Positions 44,424 to 52,983 of a stretch of DNA of 64,000 bases are shown piece by piece (the stretch's first letter is position 1; the number at the start of each line of letters is the position of its first letter). The DNA comes from Gammaproteobacteria bacterium. GTDB taxonomy: Bacteria > Pseudomonadota > Gammaproteobacteria > Eutrophobiales > Eutrophobiaceae. Both the position numbers and the translations under genes were made by a program. Location: positions 1 through 64,000 of the forward strand of contig JAPOQU010000019.1 of assembly GCA_026710545.1 (NCBI GenBank), given 5' to 3'. Under the pieces are notes generated by a model. The model was not told the origin of the DNA. It saw nothing but the letters and a program-made list of their open reading frames with translations, and ran no database searches.

Positions 44424-45404
44424 ATGAAATTCAAGACAGTTATTACCGGGTTCGTTTTATTGTTTCTCAGCCAGGCCGAGGCAGAATTGTTGCAGCGGGC
44501 AGAAGTTGCCGCATTTGTCCGGGATATGGTTACAGAGTACGACTATGACGCTGATGAATTGAATGATGTTCTCGGCAGGGTGCAGCTATCCGAAAAAGTC
44601 ATTGCGGCCATTTCAAGGCCCGCCGAAGCCTTGCCGTGGCACCGGTACAGGTCGATATTCATAAAACCCTCCCGGGTGCGGGGAGGAGTTGAATTCTGGC
44701 GCCGGCACCTGGTACAACTGGAACACGCCAGGGAATTATACGGCGTCCCCGTAGAAATTATGGTCGCGGTTATAGGCGTTGAGACGAGATACGGAAACAA
44801 TACCGGCGGTTTCAAGGTTATCAATTCGCTATCTACCCTGGCGTTTGATTATCCGAAACGGAGCAAGTTCTTCACCGGTGAACTGAAGCAGTATCTCCTC
44901 CTGGCCCGCGAACAATCCCTCGATCCCCACACGCTGAAAGGTTCTTACGCCGGGGCAATGGGTATTCCGCAATTCATACCAAGCAGCTACCGTGCTTATG
45001 CCGTTGATTTCGATGATGATGGTTTGATCGATATCTGGGAAAACCCGGCAGATGCAATCGGCAGTGTCGGAAATTATTTCAAAGTGCATGGGTGGAGGGA
45101 AGGCGCAGGAATAACTGCCCCGGCAAGCGTCCGGGAAACGGACAATTCAGCGTTGTTGACAAAAGGTCTTGAGCTCAAACTGAGCATGGGGGATATGGCC
45201 GCCGGTGGTGTTACTGCAGAGGGAGATATCGACCCGGCAGAAAAAGTCAAACTGTTACAGCTTGAAAACAAGGACGGATACGAGTACTGGCTGGCGCTGC
45301 ACAATTTTTATGTGATCACCAGGTATAACCACAGCGCACTCTATGCAATGGCAGTTTACCAGTTGGCAGAGGCAATCAGGGCGCAGTACCAGCCCGGCAC
45401 CTGA
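44424..45404 (+). CDS. mltB: Lytic murein transglycosylase B
   Basis: The protein has 326 residues with an N-terminal signal sequence (hydrophobic 6-18). The GH103-type catalytic Glu lies in A-V-I-G-V-E-T-R-Y-G, followed by the substrate-cleft motif G-S-Y-A-G-A-M-G-I-P-Q-F-I-P-S-S-Y and F-D-D-D-G. It cleaves glycan strands to 1,6-anhydro products. The lipobox Cys of E. coli MltB is not present, so this is a soluble periplasmic form. It starts one base after rodA. Confidence 0.95.
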   Translation: MKFKTVITGFVLLFLSQAEAELLQRAEVAAFVRDMVTEYDYDADELNDVLGRVQLSEKVIAAISRPAEALPWHRYRSIFIKPSRVRGGVEFWRRHLVQLEHARELYGVPVEIMVAVIGVETRYGNNTGGFKVINSLSTLAFDYPKRSKFFTGELKQYLLLAREQSLDPHTLKGSYAGAMGIPQFIPSSYRAYAVDFDDDGLIDIWENPADAIGSVGNYFKVHGWREGAGITAPASVRETDNSALLTKGLELKLSMGDMAAGGVTAEGDIDPAEKVKLLQLENKDGYEYWLALHNFYVITRYNHSALYAMAVYQLAEAIRAQYQPGT

Positions 45405-45415
45405 GTCAAGGCCCT

Positions 45416-46222
45416 GTGGCAACCCGTAAACTGTTTTTAGTAGTTTTACTTCTCCTGGGCATAGCTGCCTGCTCCACGGCGCCGAAGAAACACGTTGCGC
45501 CGAAACGGTCGCCTGCGGAACTGGCCAGAATACCCGACGCGGTCCCGAAAGTTGAACCCAGAAGCAAGCTTGGCAACATGAAGACCTACGAGGTATTCGG
45601 GAAGAGATACTATGTCCTGGACAACGAAGACGGGTTTGAACAAAAAGGCATTGCCTCCTGGTATGGTCCGCAATTCCATGGAAAGAAGACCTCCAGCGGT
45701 GAAGCTTACGATATGTACGCCATGACTGCGGCGCACAAGACGCTGCCCCTGCCCTCCTACCTGGAAGTAGAAAACCTGGAAAACGGCAGAAAAGTAATCG
45801 TACGCGTCAATGACCGCGGCCCGTTTCATGATAACCGGGTAGTTGATCTGTCTTATACGGCTGCTATCAAGCTGGACATGATTGCCAAGGGCACCGCCCT
45901 GGTGGAAATTCGCGCCATTAACCCGGGAACCCACCGGGGAGGCGCCGCCCCGGCCAGGCCCCGGTCCGGGGCGGCGAAAAAAGGCATGCCGCTGGATTTT
46001 TATATACAGGTAGGCGTCTTTTCTGATTTCAACAATGCGGAAAGACTGAAAAATAAACTGCGCGCGTTAAATACGCCGGTACAGCTAGAGGCTACGGTGC
46101 TGGACAGCGGAGTAGGTTTTCGCGTTAAAATCGGCCCGTTGAATAACATCGAGGTCGCGGATGAAATCGTCGGCCGTCTGGAAATGTTTGATATCTACGA
46201 CCACCGTATCCTGCTTGAATGA
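45416..46222 (+). CDS. rlpA: Septal/rare lipoprotein A (RlpA), lytic transglycosylase with SPOR domain
   Basis: The protein has 268 residues from GTG 45416 with an AAGG site. It has a lipoprotein signal with lipobox G-I-A-A-C. The double-psi beta-barrel domain reads A-S-W-Y-G-P-Q-F-H-G-K-K-T-S-S-G-E and R-V-N-D-R-G-P-F, with the catalytic Asp region. A C-terminal SPOR domain (F-Y-I-Q-V-G-V-F onward) binds denuded glycan. It cleaves naked glycan strands at division sites and follows mltB by 11 bp. Confidence 0.95.
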   Translation: MATRKLFLVVLLLLGIAACSTAPKKHVAPKRSPAELARIPDAVPKVEPRSKLGNMKTYEVFGKRYYVLDNEDGFEQKGIASWYGPQFHGKKTSSGEAYDMYAMTAAHKTLPLPSYLEVENLENGRKVIVRVNDRGPFHDNRVVDLSYTAAIKLDMIAKGTALVEIRAINPGTHRGGAAPARPRSGAAKKGMPLDFYIQVGVFSDFNNAERLKNKLRALNTPVQLEATVLDSGVGFRVKIGPLNNIEVADEIVGRLEMFDIYDHRILLE

Positions 46223-46259
46223 ATCCTTTATCTCAACTTTCCTCCAGCAACAAAAAATT

Positions 46260-47405
46260 ATGAATAATTCACCAGTTAAACTGCTTGTCCTGATGTTCGG
46301 GATCAGTCTGAACAGTACTGCCCCGGGCGTTACGGTTGTGCCGCCTCCGCCGGAAATTGAGGCAACCTCGTACCTGATCGCGGATGCCGACAGCGGAACT
46401 TACCTGGTTGAGAAGAATATAGACCAGCGAGTGGAACCGGCCAGCCTGACGAAGATGATGACCGCCTACGTTGTTGCCAGCCAGATCTCCGGAGGCCATG
46501 TCGCCATGACAGACCAGGTTACTGTCAGCGAGAAAGCCTGGCGTATGGGAGGCTCGCGCATGTTCATCGAGGTGGGGAAAAAAGTTGGCGTCGAAGACCT
46601 GCTGAAAGGAGTCATTATCCAGTCAGGCAACGACGCCAGTGTTGCCCTGGCCGAGCACGTTTCCGGCACCGAAGCGGCTTTTGCGGATCTCATGAACCAG
46701 TATGCTGCCGGACTCGGCATGGAAGATACGCATTTCATGAACAGTTCCGGGTGGCCTCACGAAGACCATTACACGACCGCAAGGGATATGGCGACCCTGG
46801 CGCGTGCGCTGATCCTGGACCACCCGGACATTTACGCGATGCATTCCATCAGGGAATTCACCTACAACAACATAAAACAGTCCAACCGGAACAACCTGTT
46901 ATGGAAGGACGCCAGCGTGGACGGTATCAAGACGGGCCATACCGAAAGCGCCGGGTACTGCCTGGTGGCTTCATCGGTTCGGGACGGCATTCGCCTGATC
47001 TCGGTAGTTATGGGAACGGACGGAACACGCGCCAGGACCAACGCCACGCAGGCATTACTGAATTATTCCTACCGGTTCTATGAAACAAGAAAACTTTTTG
47101 CCGCCGGTGAGGCGGTGACAACCGTCATGGTATGGAAAGGGGAGCGTGACAGTATCGACCTGGCCGTTAAGGATGAACTTGTACTGACCTTGCAGAAAGG
47201 GCAATTCGACCAGCTCCAGACGGTGATGACAGTCGAGGAAGAACTCGTCGCGCCTATTTCTGCAGGGGAAGAACTGGGTCGTCTGGATTTGTTACTGGAC
47301 GATACGGTGCTGGCAAGCAGTCCGCTGGCGGCCCGGGGAGCAGTGGCCAAGGGAAGTTTGTTTGTGCAGTTCCGGGATCACATAAAAATGCACTGGCGGG
47401 AATAG
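46260..47405 (+). CDS. dacA: D-alanyl-D-alanine carboxypeptidase (PBP5/6 family)
   Basis: The protein has 381 residues from ATG 46260; the frame extends into rlpA without a signal peptide, so the shorter start is preferred. The motifs are S-L-T-K (acyl-enzyme serine), S-G-N and K-T-G (D-G-I-K-T-G-H-T). A C-terminal beta domain and a final amphipathic segment (F-R-D-H-I-K-M-H-W-R-E) anchor it to the membrane. It trims terminal D-Ala from peptidoglycan stem peptides. Eight bases separate it from dat. Confidence 0.96.
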   Translation: MNNSPVKLLVLMFGISLNSTAPGVTVVPPPPEIEATSYLIADADSGTYLVEKNIDQRVEPASLTKMMTAYVVASQISGGHVAMTDQVTVSEKAWRMGGSRMFIEVGKKVGVEDLLKGVIIQSGNDASVALAEHVSGTEAAFADLMNQYAAGLGMEDTHFMNSSGWPHEDHYTTARDMATLARALILDHPDIYAMHSIREFTYNNIKQSNRNNLLWKDASVDGIKTGHTESAGYCLVASSVRDGIRLISVVMGTDGTRARTNATQALLNYSYRFYETRKLFAAGEAVTTVMVWKGERDSIDLAVKDELVLTLQKGQFDQLQTVMTVEEELVAPISAGEELGRLDLLLDDTVLASSPLAARGAVAKGSLFVQFRDHIKMHWRE

Positions 47406-47412
47406 CGGCGCC

Positions 47413-48252
47413 ATGTCAACGGTATACCTGAACGGCCGGTTTATTCCGCTTGAACAGGCAACCGTGTCGGTACTGGACCGGGGGTTCAACTTCGCCGACG
47501 GGGTCTACGAGATAATACCGGTTTTTTTGGGAAAGCTGTTCAGGTTGCCGGAGCACCTGAAGAGACTGGACAACAGCTTGTCGGGTATTTCCCTGTCACT
47601 GGATTATGACGGCCGCAAATGGCGCTCGGTGCTGGATGAATTATTGAACCTGAACCGGGTTTCCGGCGACTCTACCGTCTATATTCAGGTTACCCGGGGA
47701 GCGGCTGAAAGAAACCACTTCTACCAGTCCGGTTATACCCCGACCGTCTTCGCCATGTGCAAACCGCTGTCAGGTCTGGATGTCAGCATGGGCATCAGCG
47801 CGATCCTGCACGAGGACATCAGGTGGGAATACTGCAATATAAAATCGGTGGCGTTGCTGCCCAACGTACTGTTAAAACAGTATGCCAGGGATAAGGATGG
47901 ATCACACGAAGCGATTCTGAGCCGGGACGGGTATGTCACGGAAGGCGCCTCAAGCAATGTTTTTATCGTGCTCGATAACACGGTCAGGACGCCTCCCAAG
48001 AGCAACCGGCTGCTGCCGGGCATTACCCGCGACCTGGTGGTGGAGTTAATCGGGAAAAGCGGGGGCCCTTGCCTGGAAGTTCCCGTCGCGGAGAAAGAAC
48101 TGCTGCAGGCCGATGAGATCTGGATCACCAGTTCCACACTGGGTATAGCCCCGGTGGTCAGACTTGACGGCCGGCCGGTTGGCGACGGGAAACCCGGACC
48201 GGTCTGGCGTGATACCAACGATCGCTACCAGGCCTTCAAAACAAACAACTGA
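47413..48252 (+). CDS. dat: D-amino-acid (D-alanine) transaminase, class IV
   Basis: The protein has 279 residues of the class IV (BCAT/DAAT/ADCL) fold. L-D-R-G-F-N-F-A-D-G-V-Y-E is at the N-terminus and the PLP lysine is in C-N-I-K-S-V-A-L-L-P-N-V. E-G-A-S-S-N-V-F and T-S-S-T-L-G-I-A-P-V are the cofactor loops. Its position directly after dacA fits D-alanine metabolism, with D-Ala released by DacA being recycled. Branched-chain transamination is a possible alternative. The usual next genes in this neighbourhood (ybeD, lipB, lipA) are absent. Confidence 0.85.
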   Translation: MSTVYLNGRFIPLEQATVSVLDRGFNFADGVYEIIPVFLGKLFRLPEHLKRLDNSLSGISLSLDYDGRKWRSVLDELLNLNRVSGDSTVYIQVTRGAAERNHFYQSGYTPTVFAMCKPLSGLDVSMGISAILHEDIRWEYCNIKSVALLPNVLLKQYARDKDGSHEAILSRDGYVTEGASSNVFIVLDNTVRTPPKSNRLLPGITRDLVVELIGKSGGPCLEVPVAEKELLQADEIWITSSTLGIAPVVRLDGRPVGDGKPGPVWRDTNDRYQAFKTNN

Positions 48253-48260
48253 AACCGCTG

Positions 48261-49631
48261 TCAGCCAAGCACGCGTCCCGGGTTCAAAATGCCCTTCGGG
48301 TCCATGGTCTGTTTCAACAGTTTCATGAGGGCAATTTCTTCATTGCTCCTGGATTGATGCAGGTAAGCGCGTTTTTGCATACCGATACCGTGCTCGGCTG
48401 AGACCGAGCCGTTATATGCGCCGACATGCCTGTAAACCACGTCATACACCGTCTTTTTATCCTCTTTCCTGTTCGCCGTGAAGACCAGGTGCAGGTTGCC
48501 GTCGCCGATGTGCCCGAATACCAAGAGAGACGTATCCGGCAAAAGCCCCTTGATTTCGGGCTCCAGTTGAGCCAGGAAATCGGCCATCCTGTTGATAGGC
48601 ACGCTCACGTCAAAATTGGCATTGTTGCTGATCACGGCCATGGCATCGCCCACGCCGTCACGTATGGCCCAGACTGACTGTCTTTCGCGTTCTGATTGGC
48701 AGATTACCGCGTCCAGTATCCTCCCGGCCCCCAACTCTCCTGCGAGTGCATCTTCAAGTCCGTTTTGATTGGATTTATCGCTGATCTCCGTCAACACATA
48801 AATGGGATACCTGTCATCAAACGGGCTGCTCACGGCCGGAACGTGCCTGATAATGTAGTCATAATAACTGTCCCACATGACTTCAAATGAACTGAGCGAC
48901 CCGCTGAATTCCCGGCTCATGAAATGCAGGAACCGGATCACCTCATCAAACGACTGTATTGCAACCAGCGCGGTGTTGCGGCTTTCCGGCCTGGCGAACA
49001 GCCGCAATACCGCGCGCGTCACGATACCCAGGGTCCCTTCAGTGCCGATGAACAGGTGTTTCAGGTCGTAGCCCGCGTTATTTTTCAGCATCTTGTTCAG
49101 CGACGTAATGACAGTGCCGTCGGCCAGCACAACCTCCAGGCCCAGGATCAGGTTGCGCGTCATACCGTACCTGATTACCTCGTTACCACCGGCATTGGTC
49201 GAAATATTCCCGCCGATATTGCATGAACCCCGGGCGCCCAGGTCAAGGGGAAACAGCAAGCCTGCATCGTCCGCCGCATCCTGGATGGTCTGCAGGGGGG
49301 TTCCGGCAAGCACGGTCATGGTCATGGAATCCCGGTCCAGTTCCTCTATGCCGGTCAGGCGCTCAAGCGACAAGGCTACCTCGTCTTCCCTGGGTGTGGC
49401 TCCCCCGCATAAACCCGTGAGCCCTCCCTGTACGACTATTTTCCGGTTGTTGGATGAACAGATGCGCATGACGCCGGATACCTGTCCGGTCGACGCAGGC
49501 CGGACGACGGCGGCGGGCACATGGGCGGTCTCCCCGGAGCCGTCGGCGTGGTATTTTCCGGAAATATCAGGGCCGGTCAGTACGGCATCCGGACCTAATT
49601 CATCTGTCAGTTGTCTGATCGTATTGTTCAT
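48261..49631 (-). CDS. FAD-dependent D-2-hydroxy-acid dehydrogenase (GlcD/D-LDH family)
   Basis: This 456-residue enzyme has an FAD-binding type 4 domain with V-V-Q-G-G-L-T-G-L-C-G-G, G-G-N-I-S-T-N-A-G-G and G-T-E-G-T-L-G-I-V-T. The C-terminal domain contains the metal-site signatures G-H-I-G-D-G-N-L-H and S-A-E-H-G-I-G-M-Q-K-R, characteristic of D-lactate and D-2-hydroxyglutarate dehydrogenases. It oxidises a D-2-hydroxy acid to the 2-oxo acid. It is convergent with dat and divergent from the MetE-like gene. The precise substrate is undetermined. Confidence 0.88.
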   Translation of the reverse strand: MNNTIRQLTDELGPDAVLTGPDISGKYHADGSGETAHVPAAVVRPASTGQVSGVMRICSSNNRKIVVQGGLTGLCGGATPREDEVALSLERLTGIEELDRDSMTMTVLAGTPLQTIQDAADDAGLLFPLDLGARGSCNIGGNISTNAGGNEVIRYGMTRNLILGLEVVLADGTVITSLNKMLKNNAGYDLKHLFIGTEGTLGIVTRAVLRLFARPESRNTALVAIQSFDEVIRFLHFMSREFSGSLSSFEVMWDSYYDYIIRHVPAVSSPFDDRYPIYVLTEISDKSNQNGLEDALAGELGAGRILDAVICQSERERQSVWAIRDGVGDAMAVISNNANFDVSVPINRMADFLAQLEPEIKGLLPDTSLLVFGHIGDGNLHLVFTANRKEDKKTVYDVVYRHVGAYNGSVSAEHGIGMQKRAYLHQSRSNEEIALMKLLKQTMDPKGILNPGRVLG

Positions 49632-49763
49632 GTCGGCTGTATTGATTGTTCATTCAAGACGGGGCTGGACAACCCGGTTTGTCATTATCGTTGTGACGCA
49701 ATTTCTTCCTTATCATATACGGTATACTTATCGGTTGAAATTAAAACAGAGACATAGATACTC

Positions 49764-50864
49764 ATGACAGACAGAGCACCGTACCGCGCAGACCAGGTGG
49801 GAAGTTTATTACGTCCTGCCCGGCTGAAGTCCGCACGCACCGATTTTGATGCCGGTAAAACGGATGCGAGTACCCTTAAATCGATTGAAGACGAGTGTAT
49901 CCGTGAAGTGGTTGAACGCCAGGAAGCCGCCGGCCTGCAAGCCGTTACCGACGGGGAATTCCGCCGCACGTGGTGGCACTTCGATTATCTTGCCGGACTG
50001 GAAGGCGTCGAACTGGTTGAGAGCGAACACGGCATCCAGTTTCACGGGGTGCAGACAAAATCCAGAACCATTGCCGTCACCGGCAGGGTCGGTTTCGATC
50101 AACACTATATGCTGGATCACTTTCGCTTTCTTCACGGCATTGCCGGCGTCGCACCCAAGATGACTATACCGGCGCCTTCTGTCCTGCACTTTCGCGGAGG
50201 CAGGGCTTCCATCAGCAACGACGTATACCCGGGGCTGGACGAATTCTTCGCCGATACGGCGGAGGCTTACCACAAGGCCGTGCAGGCGTTTTACGCTGCC
50301 GGCTGCCGTTACCTGCAGTTCGACGACACGGTATGGGCTTACCTTTGCTCCGCAAAAGAACGGCAGGCCGCGCAAGACCGGGGCGATGATCCCGATCCGT
50401 TGCCGCGTATTTATGCGGATATGATCAATCACGCCCTGAAGGACAAGCCGGAGGACATGGTAGTGACTACCCACGTCTGCCGCGGCAACTTCCGTTCAAG
50501 CTGGATCTCGGAAGGCGGTTACGAACCGGTTGCCGAGACCCTGTTGGGGGAAACGGCTTATGACGGTTATTTCCTGGAATACGATACGGACCGCGCCGGC
50601 GGCTTTGAGCCGTTACGCTTCCTGCCACCGGGTGACAAACGGGTAGTCCTCGGCCTGGTTACCTCCAAGTCCGGCGACCTGGAAGACAAGGATGCCATCC
50701 GGCGGCGCATCGATGAAGCCGCCCGTTATGCCGACCCCGGCCAGTTCTGCCTGAGCCCGCAATGCGGCTTCGCCTCTACCGAGGAAGGCAATATACTGAC
50801 CGAAGACCAGCAATGGGAAAAACTGGAAATGATTGTCGGGCTGGCCCGGGAGGTATGGGGGTAG
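49764..50864 (+). CDS. MetE C-terminal-like methyltransferase (core-MetE/YxjG type)
   Basis: This 366-residue single-domain protein resembles the catalytic half of cobalamin-independent methionine synthase. Zinc ligands can be placed as H237 and C239 (T-T-H-V-C-R-G-N) and C334 (S-P-Q-C-G-F-A-S), with a conserved Asp pair in Q-F-D-D. The N-terminal folate-binding half of MetE is missing. Such stand-alone proteins transfer methyl groups to thiols such as homocysteine, with variable donors. It sits next to the hydroquinone dioxygenase genes, so demethylation of an aromatic-derived compound is possible but unproven. Confidence 0.82.
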   Translation: MTDRAPYRADQVGSLLRPARLKSARTDFDAGKTDASTLKSIEDECIREVVERQEAAGLQAVTDGEFRRTWWHFDYLAGLEGVELVESEHGIQFHGVQTKSRTIAVTGRVGFDQHYMLDHFRFLHGIAGVAPKMTIPAPSVLHFRGGRASISNDVYPGLDEFFADTAEAYHKAVQAFYAAGCRYLQFDDTVWAYLCSAKERQAAQDRGDDPDPLPRIYADMINHALKDKPEDMVVTTHVCRGNFRSSWISEGGYEPVAETLLGETAYDGYFLEYDTDRAGGFEPLRFLPPGDKRVVLGLVTSKSGDLEDKDAIRRRIDEAARYADPGQFCLSPQCGFASTEEGNILTEDQQWEKLEMIVGLAREVWG

Positions 50865-50891
50865 TGCCGAGCCAGCTCTCCGTAGCTCTCC

Positions 50892-50915
50892 GGGGACAGA
50901 TTTAAATCTGTCCCC
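50892..50915. repeat. REP-like palindrome, GGGGAC family, copy 5
   Basis: A perfect 24-bp palindrome, GGGGACAGATTT and complement. It lies in the convergent gap between the MetE-like gene and the hydroquinone dioxygenase large subunit. Confidence 0.9.
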
Positions 50916-50931
50916 AAAACGGACACAGGAT

Positions 50932-51948
50932 CTAGAACGAGGCCGGAACCGGCGGTAATTCACCCTTGGCGTAGCGTATCTCCAGGCCCGGCGTCAGGTT
51001 CTCCCAGACCAGCAGCATGGAGCGTTTCGGGGAATACCCCCGGTGGCGTATGTCCGCGGGCATGCAGGACACGTCCCCTGCCTTCATGGTGACCACGGAC
51101 ATCGGGGCCGCGGTGTTCTTGTCTGCCACCCGCCAGGTTATCTCATCGGACATCTGTATGAACCATTCAACCCTGTCGTTGCCGTGGTCCACCGGCAGGA
51201 TATGCTCTTCCGACGTCGGACAATACGCGCTGCTCCTGACCACGGAAACGATGGACGGATTCCAGGTAACCGGCGAGCGGGACAGGTACCTGAACAGGCT
51301 GAACCCGGCCAACTGGCCTTCGAACCCGGGCTCGGCATGGACTTCCGGTTCGGATTGGTCCACGTCGGCAAACTGCCGGTTGACAGACCGGCCGTTTTCA
51401 TCGGAACGGACCGGACTGTCGCCGGGAAGACTGACGAACCGGTCGGCCAGTTCCCGCTGGAAATTCACGGCCTCATCGTTGCTGCCGTTCTTGGGCCCGC
51501 GCGCGCTGCCGGTCTCCAGGGGCGCGGCAAACGGGTTAAAACAGGCATTGGTCCAGTCCGACAGCAGGGACTTGAAACAGGCCAGAAGCACTTCTGTCTC
51601 GAAGCGTTCGGTAAAATCCGTGCCGGAATCCTTGTAGCCCTGGTTATAAGCGCCCATAAAGACATCGACGCTGCCGTAATTATTCACCGTGCCGAAGACC
51701 TCGTCGAAGTTGACCCAGCCGTAGAAAAACCCCCAGGCCACGTCTCGCACCATCGACCTCAGGAAATTCTCCACGTCCATCACGTGGGTCGCGGTCGGGC
51801 ACTGGATACGCGCAAAATACTCATCCCGCTGAAACTTGAATGAACCGATTTCAAAGCCTTTGTAGCCGGTGACCGGATGCGGCGCGCTTTCCCGGTGTGC
51901 TTCGGTAAGTACCGGTAATTCGTTTATTTGTTCTGCTGTTGCTGCCAT
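50932..51948 (-). CDS. hapD: Hydroquinone 1,2-dioxygenase, large (catalytic) subunit
   Basis: This 338-residue protein matches the PnpD/HapD large subunit in size and architecture. Iron ligands of PnpD (recalled as H256, N258, E262, H303) line up with H255-G-N257-D-R-V-E261 and H302 here, an offset of one. The C-terminal half is a cupin barrel, and the N-terminal half is the family-specific domain. The enzyme opens hydroquinone between C1 and C2 to 4-hydroxymuconic semialdehyde using Fe(II) and O2. It follows the small-subunit gene by 30 bp and has a strong GGGGGAG ribosome site. Confidence 0.9.
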   Translation of the reverse strand: MAATAEQINELPVLTEAHRESAPHPVTGYKGFEIGSFKFQRDEYFARIQCPTATHVMDVENFLRSMVRDVAWGFFYGWVNFDEVFGTVNNYGSVDVFMGAYNQGYKDSGTDFTERFETEVLLACFKSLLSDWTNACFNPFAAPLETGSARGPKNGSNDEAVNFQRELADRFVSLPGDSPVRSDENGRSVNRQFADVDQSEPEVHAEPGFEGQLAGFSLFRYLSRSPVTWNPSIVSVVRSSAYCPTSEEHILPVDHGNDRVEWFIQMSDEITWRVADKNTAAPMSVVTMKAGDVSCMPADIRHRGYSPKRSMLLVWENLTPGLEIRYAKGELPPVPASF

Positions 51949-51978
51949 AGTCGTCTCCCCCTGGTACCCTTTCCAATG

Positions 51979-52479
51979 TCAATGCTGGCAGATCTCGGCC
52001 CACTTCTGTATGGACTCATCGCCAAGTAACGTCTGCAGTAAGATTACCCCCAGTTCGCCGGCGCGGAACTGGTACGCTGCGCCAGCCGGCAACAGGACCA
52101 TGTGGCCGCGGGAAGCCTTGACATGACCCATGACCTGGCCTTCCGGCCGGCCGGACAGCCTGACGGACCCTTCCTTGTCTTCGGCAGGCGCCAGTCCGCT
52201 GTCCGCGGGCTTGATAAAATGGGCCTCCATTTTGCCCTGCATGAGCAGGGCGGTCTCATCGTGGCTGCAGATGTACCAGGGGCTGTCACCTTCGGCGCGA
52301 ATACACTCGATGGTATTCTCCAGGTTTTTGGCGATGACGATACGCTCCCAGGGTGCGGCGTTGCCCGCCACTTCGAACATATTGGAAAACAGGTAATCCC
52401 GGGCCTCCTCGTTGCCGGTAATCTCGACGCCTCCCTTGTCGTAGTTGTCGATACTGCCGAATACGGTCGTTACGGACAT
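51979..52479 (-). CDS. hapC: Hydroquinone 1,2-dioxygenase, small subunit
   Basis: This 166-residue cupin corresponds to PnpC/HapC. The opening V-F-G-S-I-D-N-Y-D-K-G, F-S-N-M-F-E-V-A, W-Y-I-C-S-H-D-E and a C-terminal E-K-W-A-E-I-C-like end (Q-K-W-A-E-I-C-Q-H) match the family pattern. The small subunit is required for activity of the heterotetramer but lacks the iron. Gene order small then large on the minus strand is the family's usual order. ATG 52479 has a GAGGGGA site. Confidence 0.9.
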   Translation of the reverse strand: MSVTTVFGSIDNYDKGGVEITGNEEARDYLFSNMFEVAGNAAPWERIVIAKNLENTIECIRAEGDSPWYICSHDETALLMQGKMEAHFIKPADSGLAPAEDKEGSVRLSGRPEGQVMGHVKASRGHMVLLPAGAAYQFRAGELGVILLQTLLGDESIQKWAEICQH

Positions 52480-52510
52480 GGCTTTCCCCTCAAAGACAGT
52501 GTTAAGGATA

Positions 52511-52591
52511 ATTGGGGTCAGTGTGAAAACTCATGCTTGCCCTGTCGAAAAATACCAAACCCTGTCCTGAGTTTTTACACTGACCCCAAAT
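52511..52591. repeat. Long-loop inverted repeat of the TTTGGGGTCAG type (REPIN-like)
   Basis: Arms ATTGGGGTCAGTGTGAAAAC (+TCA) at 52511-52533 and the near-perfect complement at 52568-52591, separated by a 34-base unrelated spacer. The shared TTTGGGGTCAG(A/T)GT core ties it to the copies at 18109 and 29871. It lies upstream of hapC. Confidence 0.75.
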
Positions 52592-52694
52592 ATACCAAAT
52601 ATTCCCGATATATCACATAATCAGGATAACAAATGGCGCTCATGGGGCGCCTCGGGATGGAAATCAGGGCCTGCGGGAACGATGCCGGTCGGAT

Positions 52695-52829
52695 TCACCG
52701 TGGGGGCCCGGGAGAACCGTCTGCGGTTACCCAGTTGCGAAACCGGGATTCAGAACGGATGAACCGCCCCTTGCTGGCTTCGGTGTCATACCATTCATCA
52801 TGCCACTTGCCGTCAATCAATAACCCCAT
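52695..52829 (-). pseudogene. Remnant of glutathionyl-hydroquinone reductase (N-terminal fragment)
   Basis: Read on the minus strand from ATG 52829, 44 codons give M-G-L-L-I-D-G-K-W-H-D-E-W-Y-D-T, then G-R-F-I-R-S-E-S-R-F-R-N-W and T-A-D-G-S-P-G-P before TGA. This is the distinctive N-terminus of YqjG/PcpF-type S-glutathionyl-(chloro)hydroquinone reductases, which are about 310-330 residues long. The catalytic Cys region that normally follows is absent in any frame, so the gene is truncated. It lies between the HapCD genes and the TetR gene, both relevant to hydroquinone. Confidence 0.75.
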
Positions 52830-52983
52830 CGTGCTTTCCTGAAACGTGTGTCTAAGGCATGTTAGTATAGCATTCCGCCCGTTTTATTTTTTGCCGGGAG
52901 GTGCGTTTTCAGGAGAACCCCTGAATTTACATGAGGCGCTTGACGCACGCGTATTCAAGCCACCGACAACGAGTCAAACATAC

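Noticed and set aside
46161-46259. N-terminal extension of DacA overlapping rlpA
   Set aside because: It lies entirely in the rlpA 3' end and would bury the signal peptide. ATG 46260 gives the normal protein.
52633-52842. Small plus-strand open frame (69 codons) upstream of the TetR gene
   Set aside because: It is the complement of the glutathionyl-hydroquinone reductase fragment, which has a clear family match on the minus strand.
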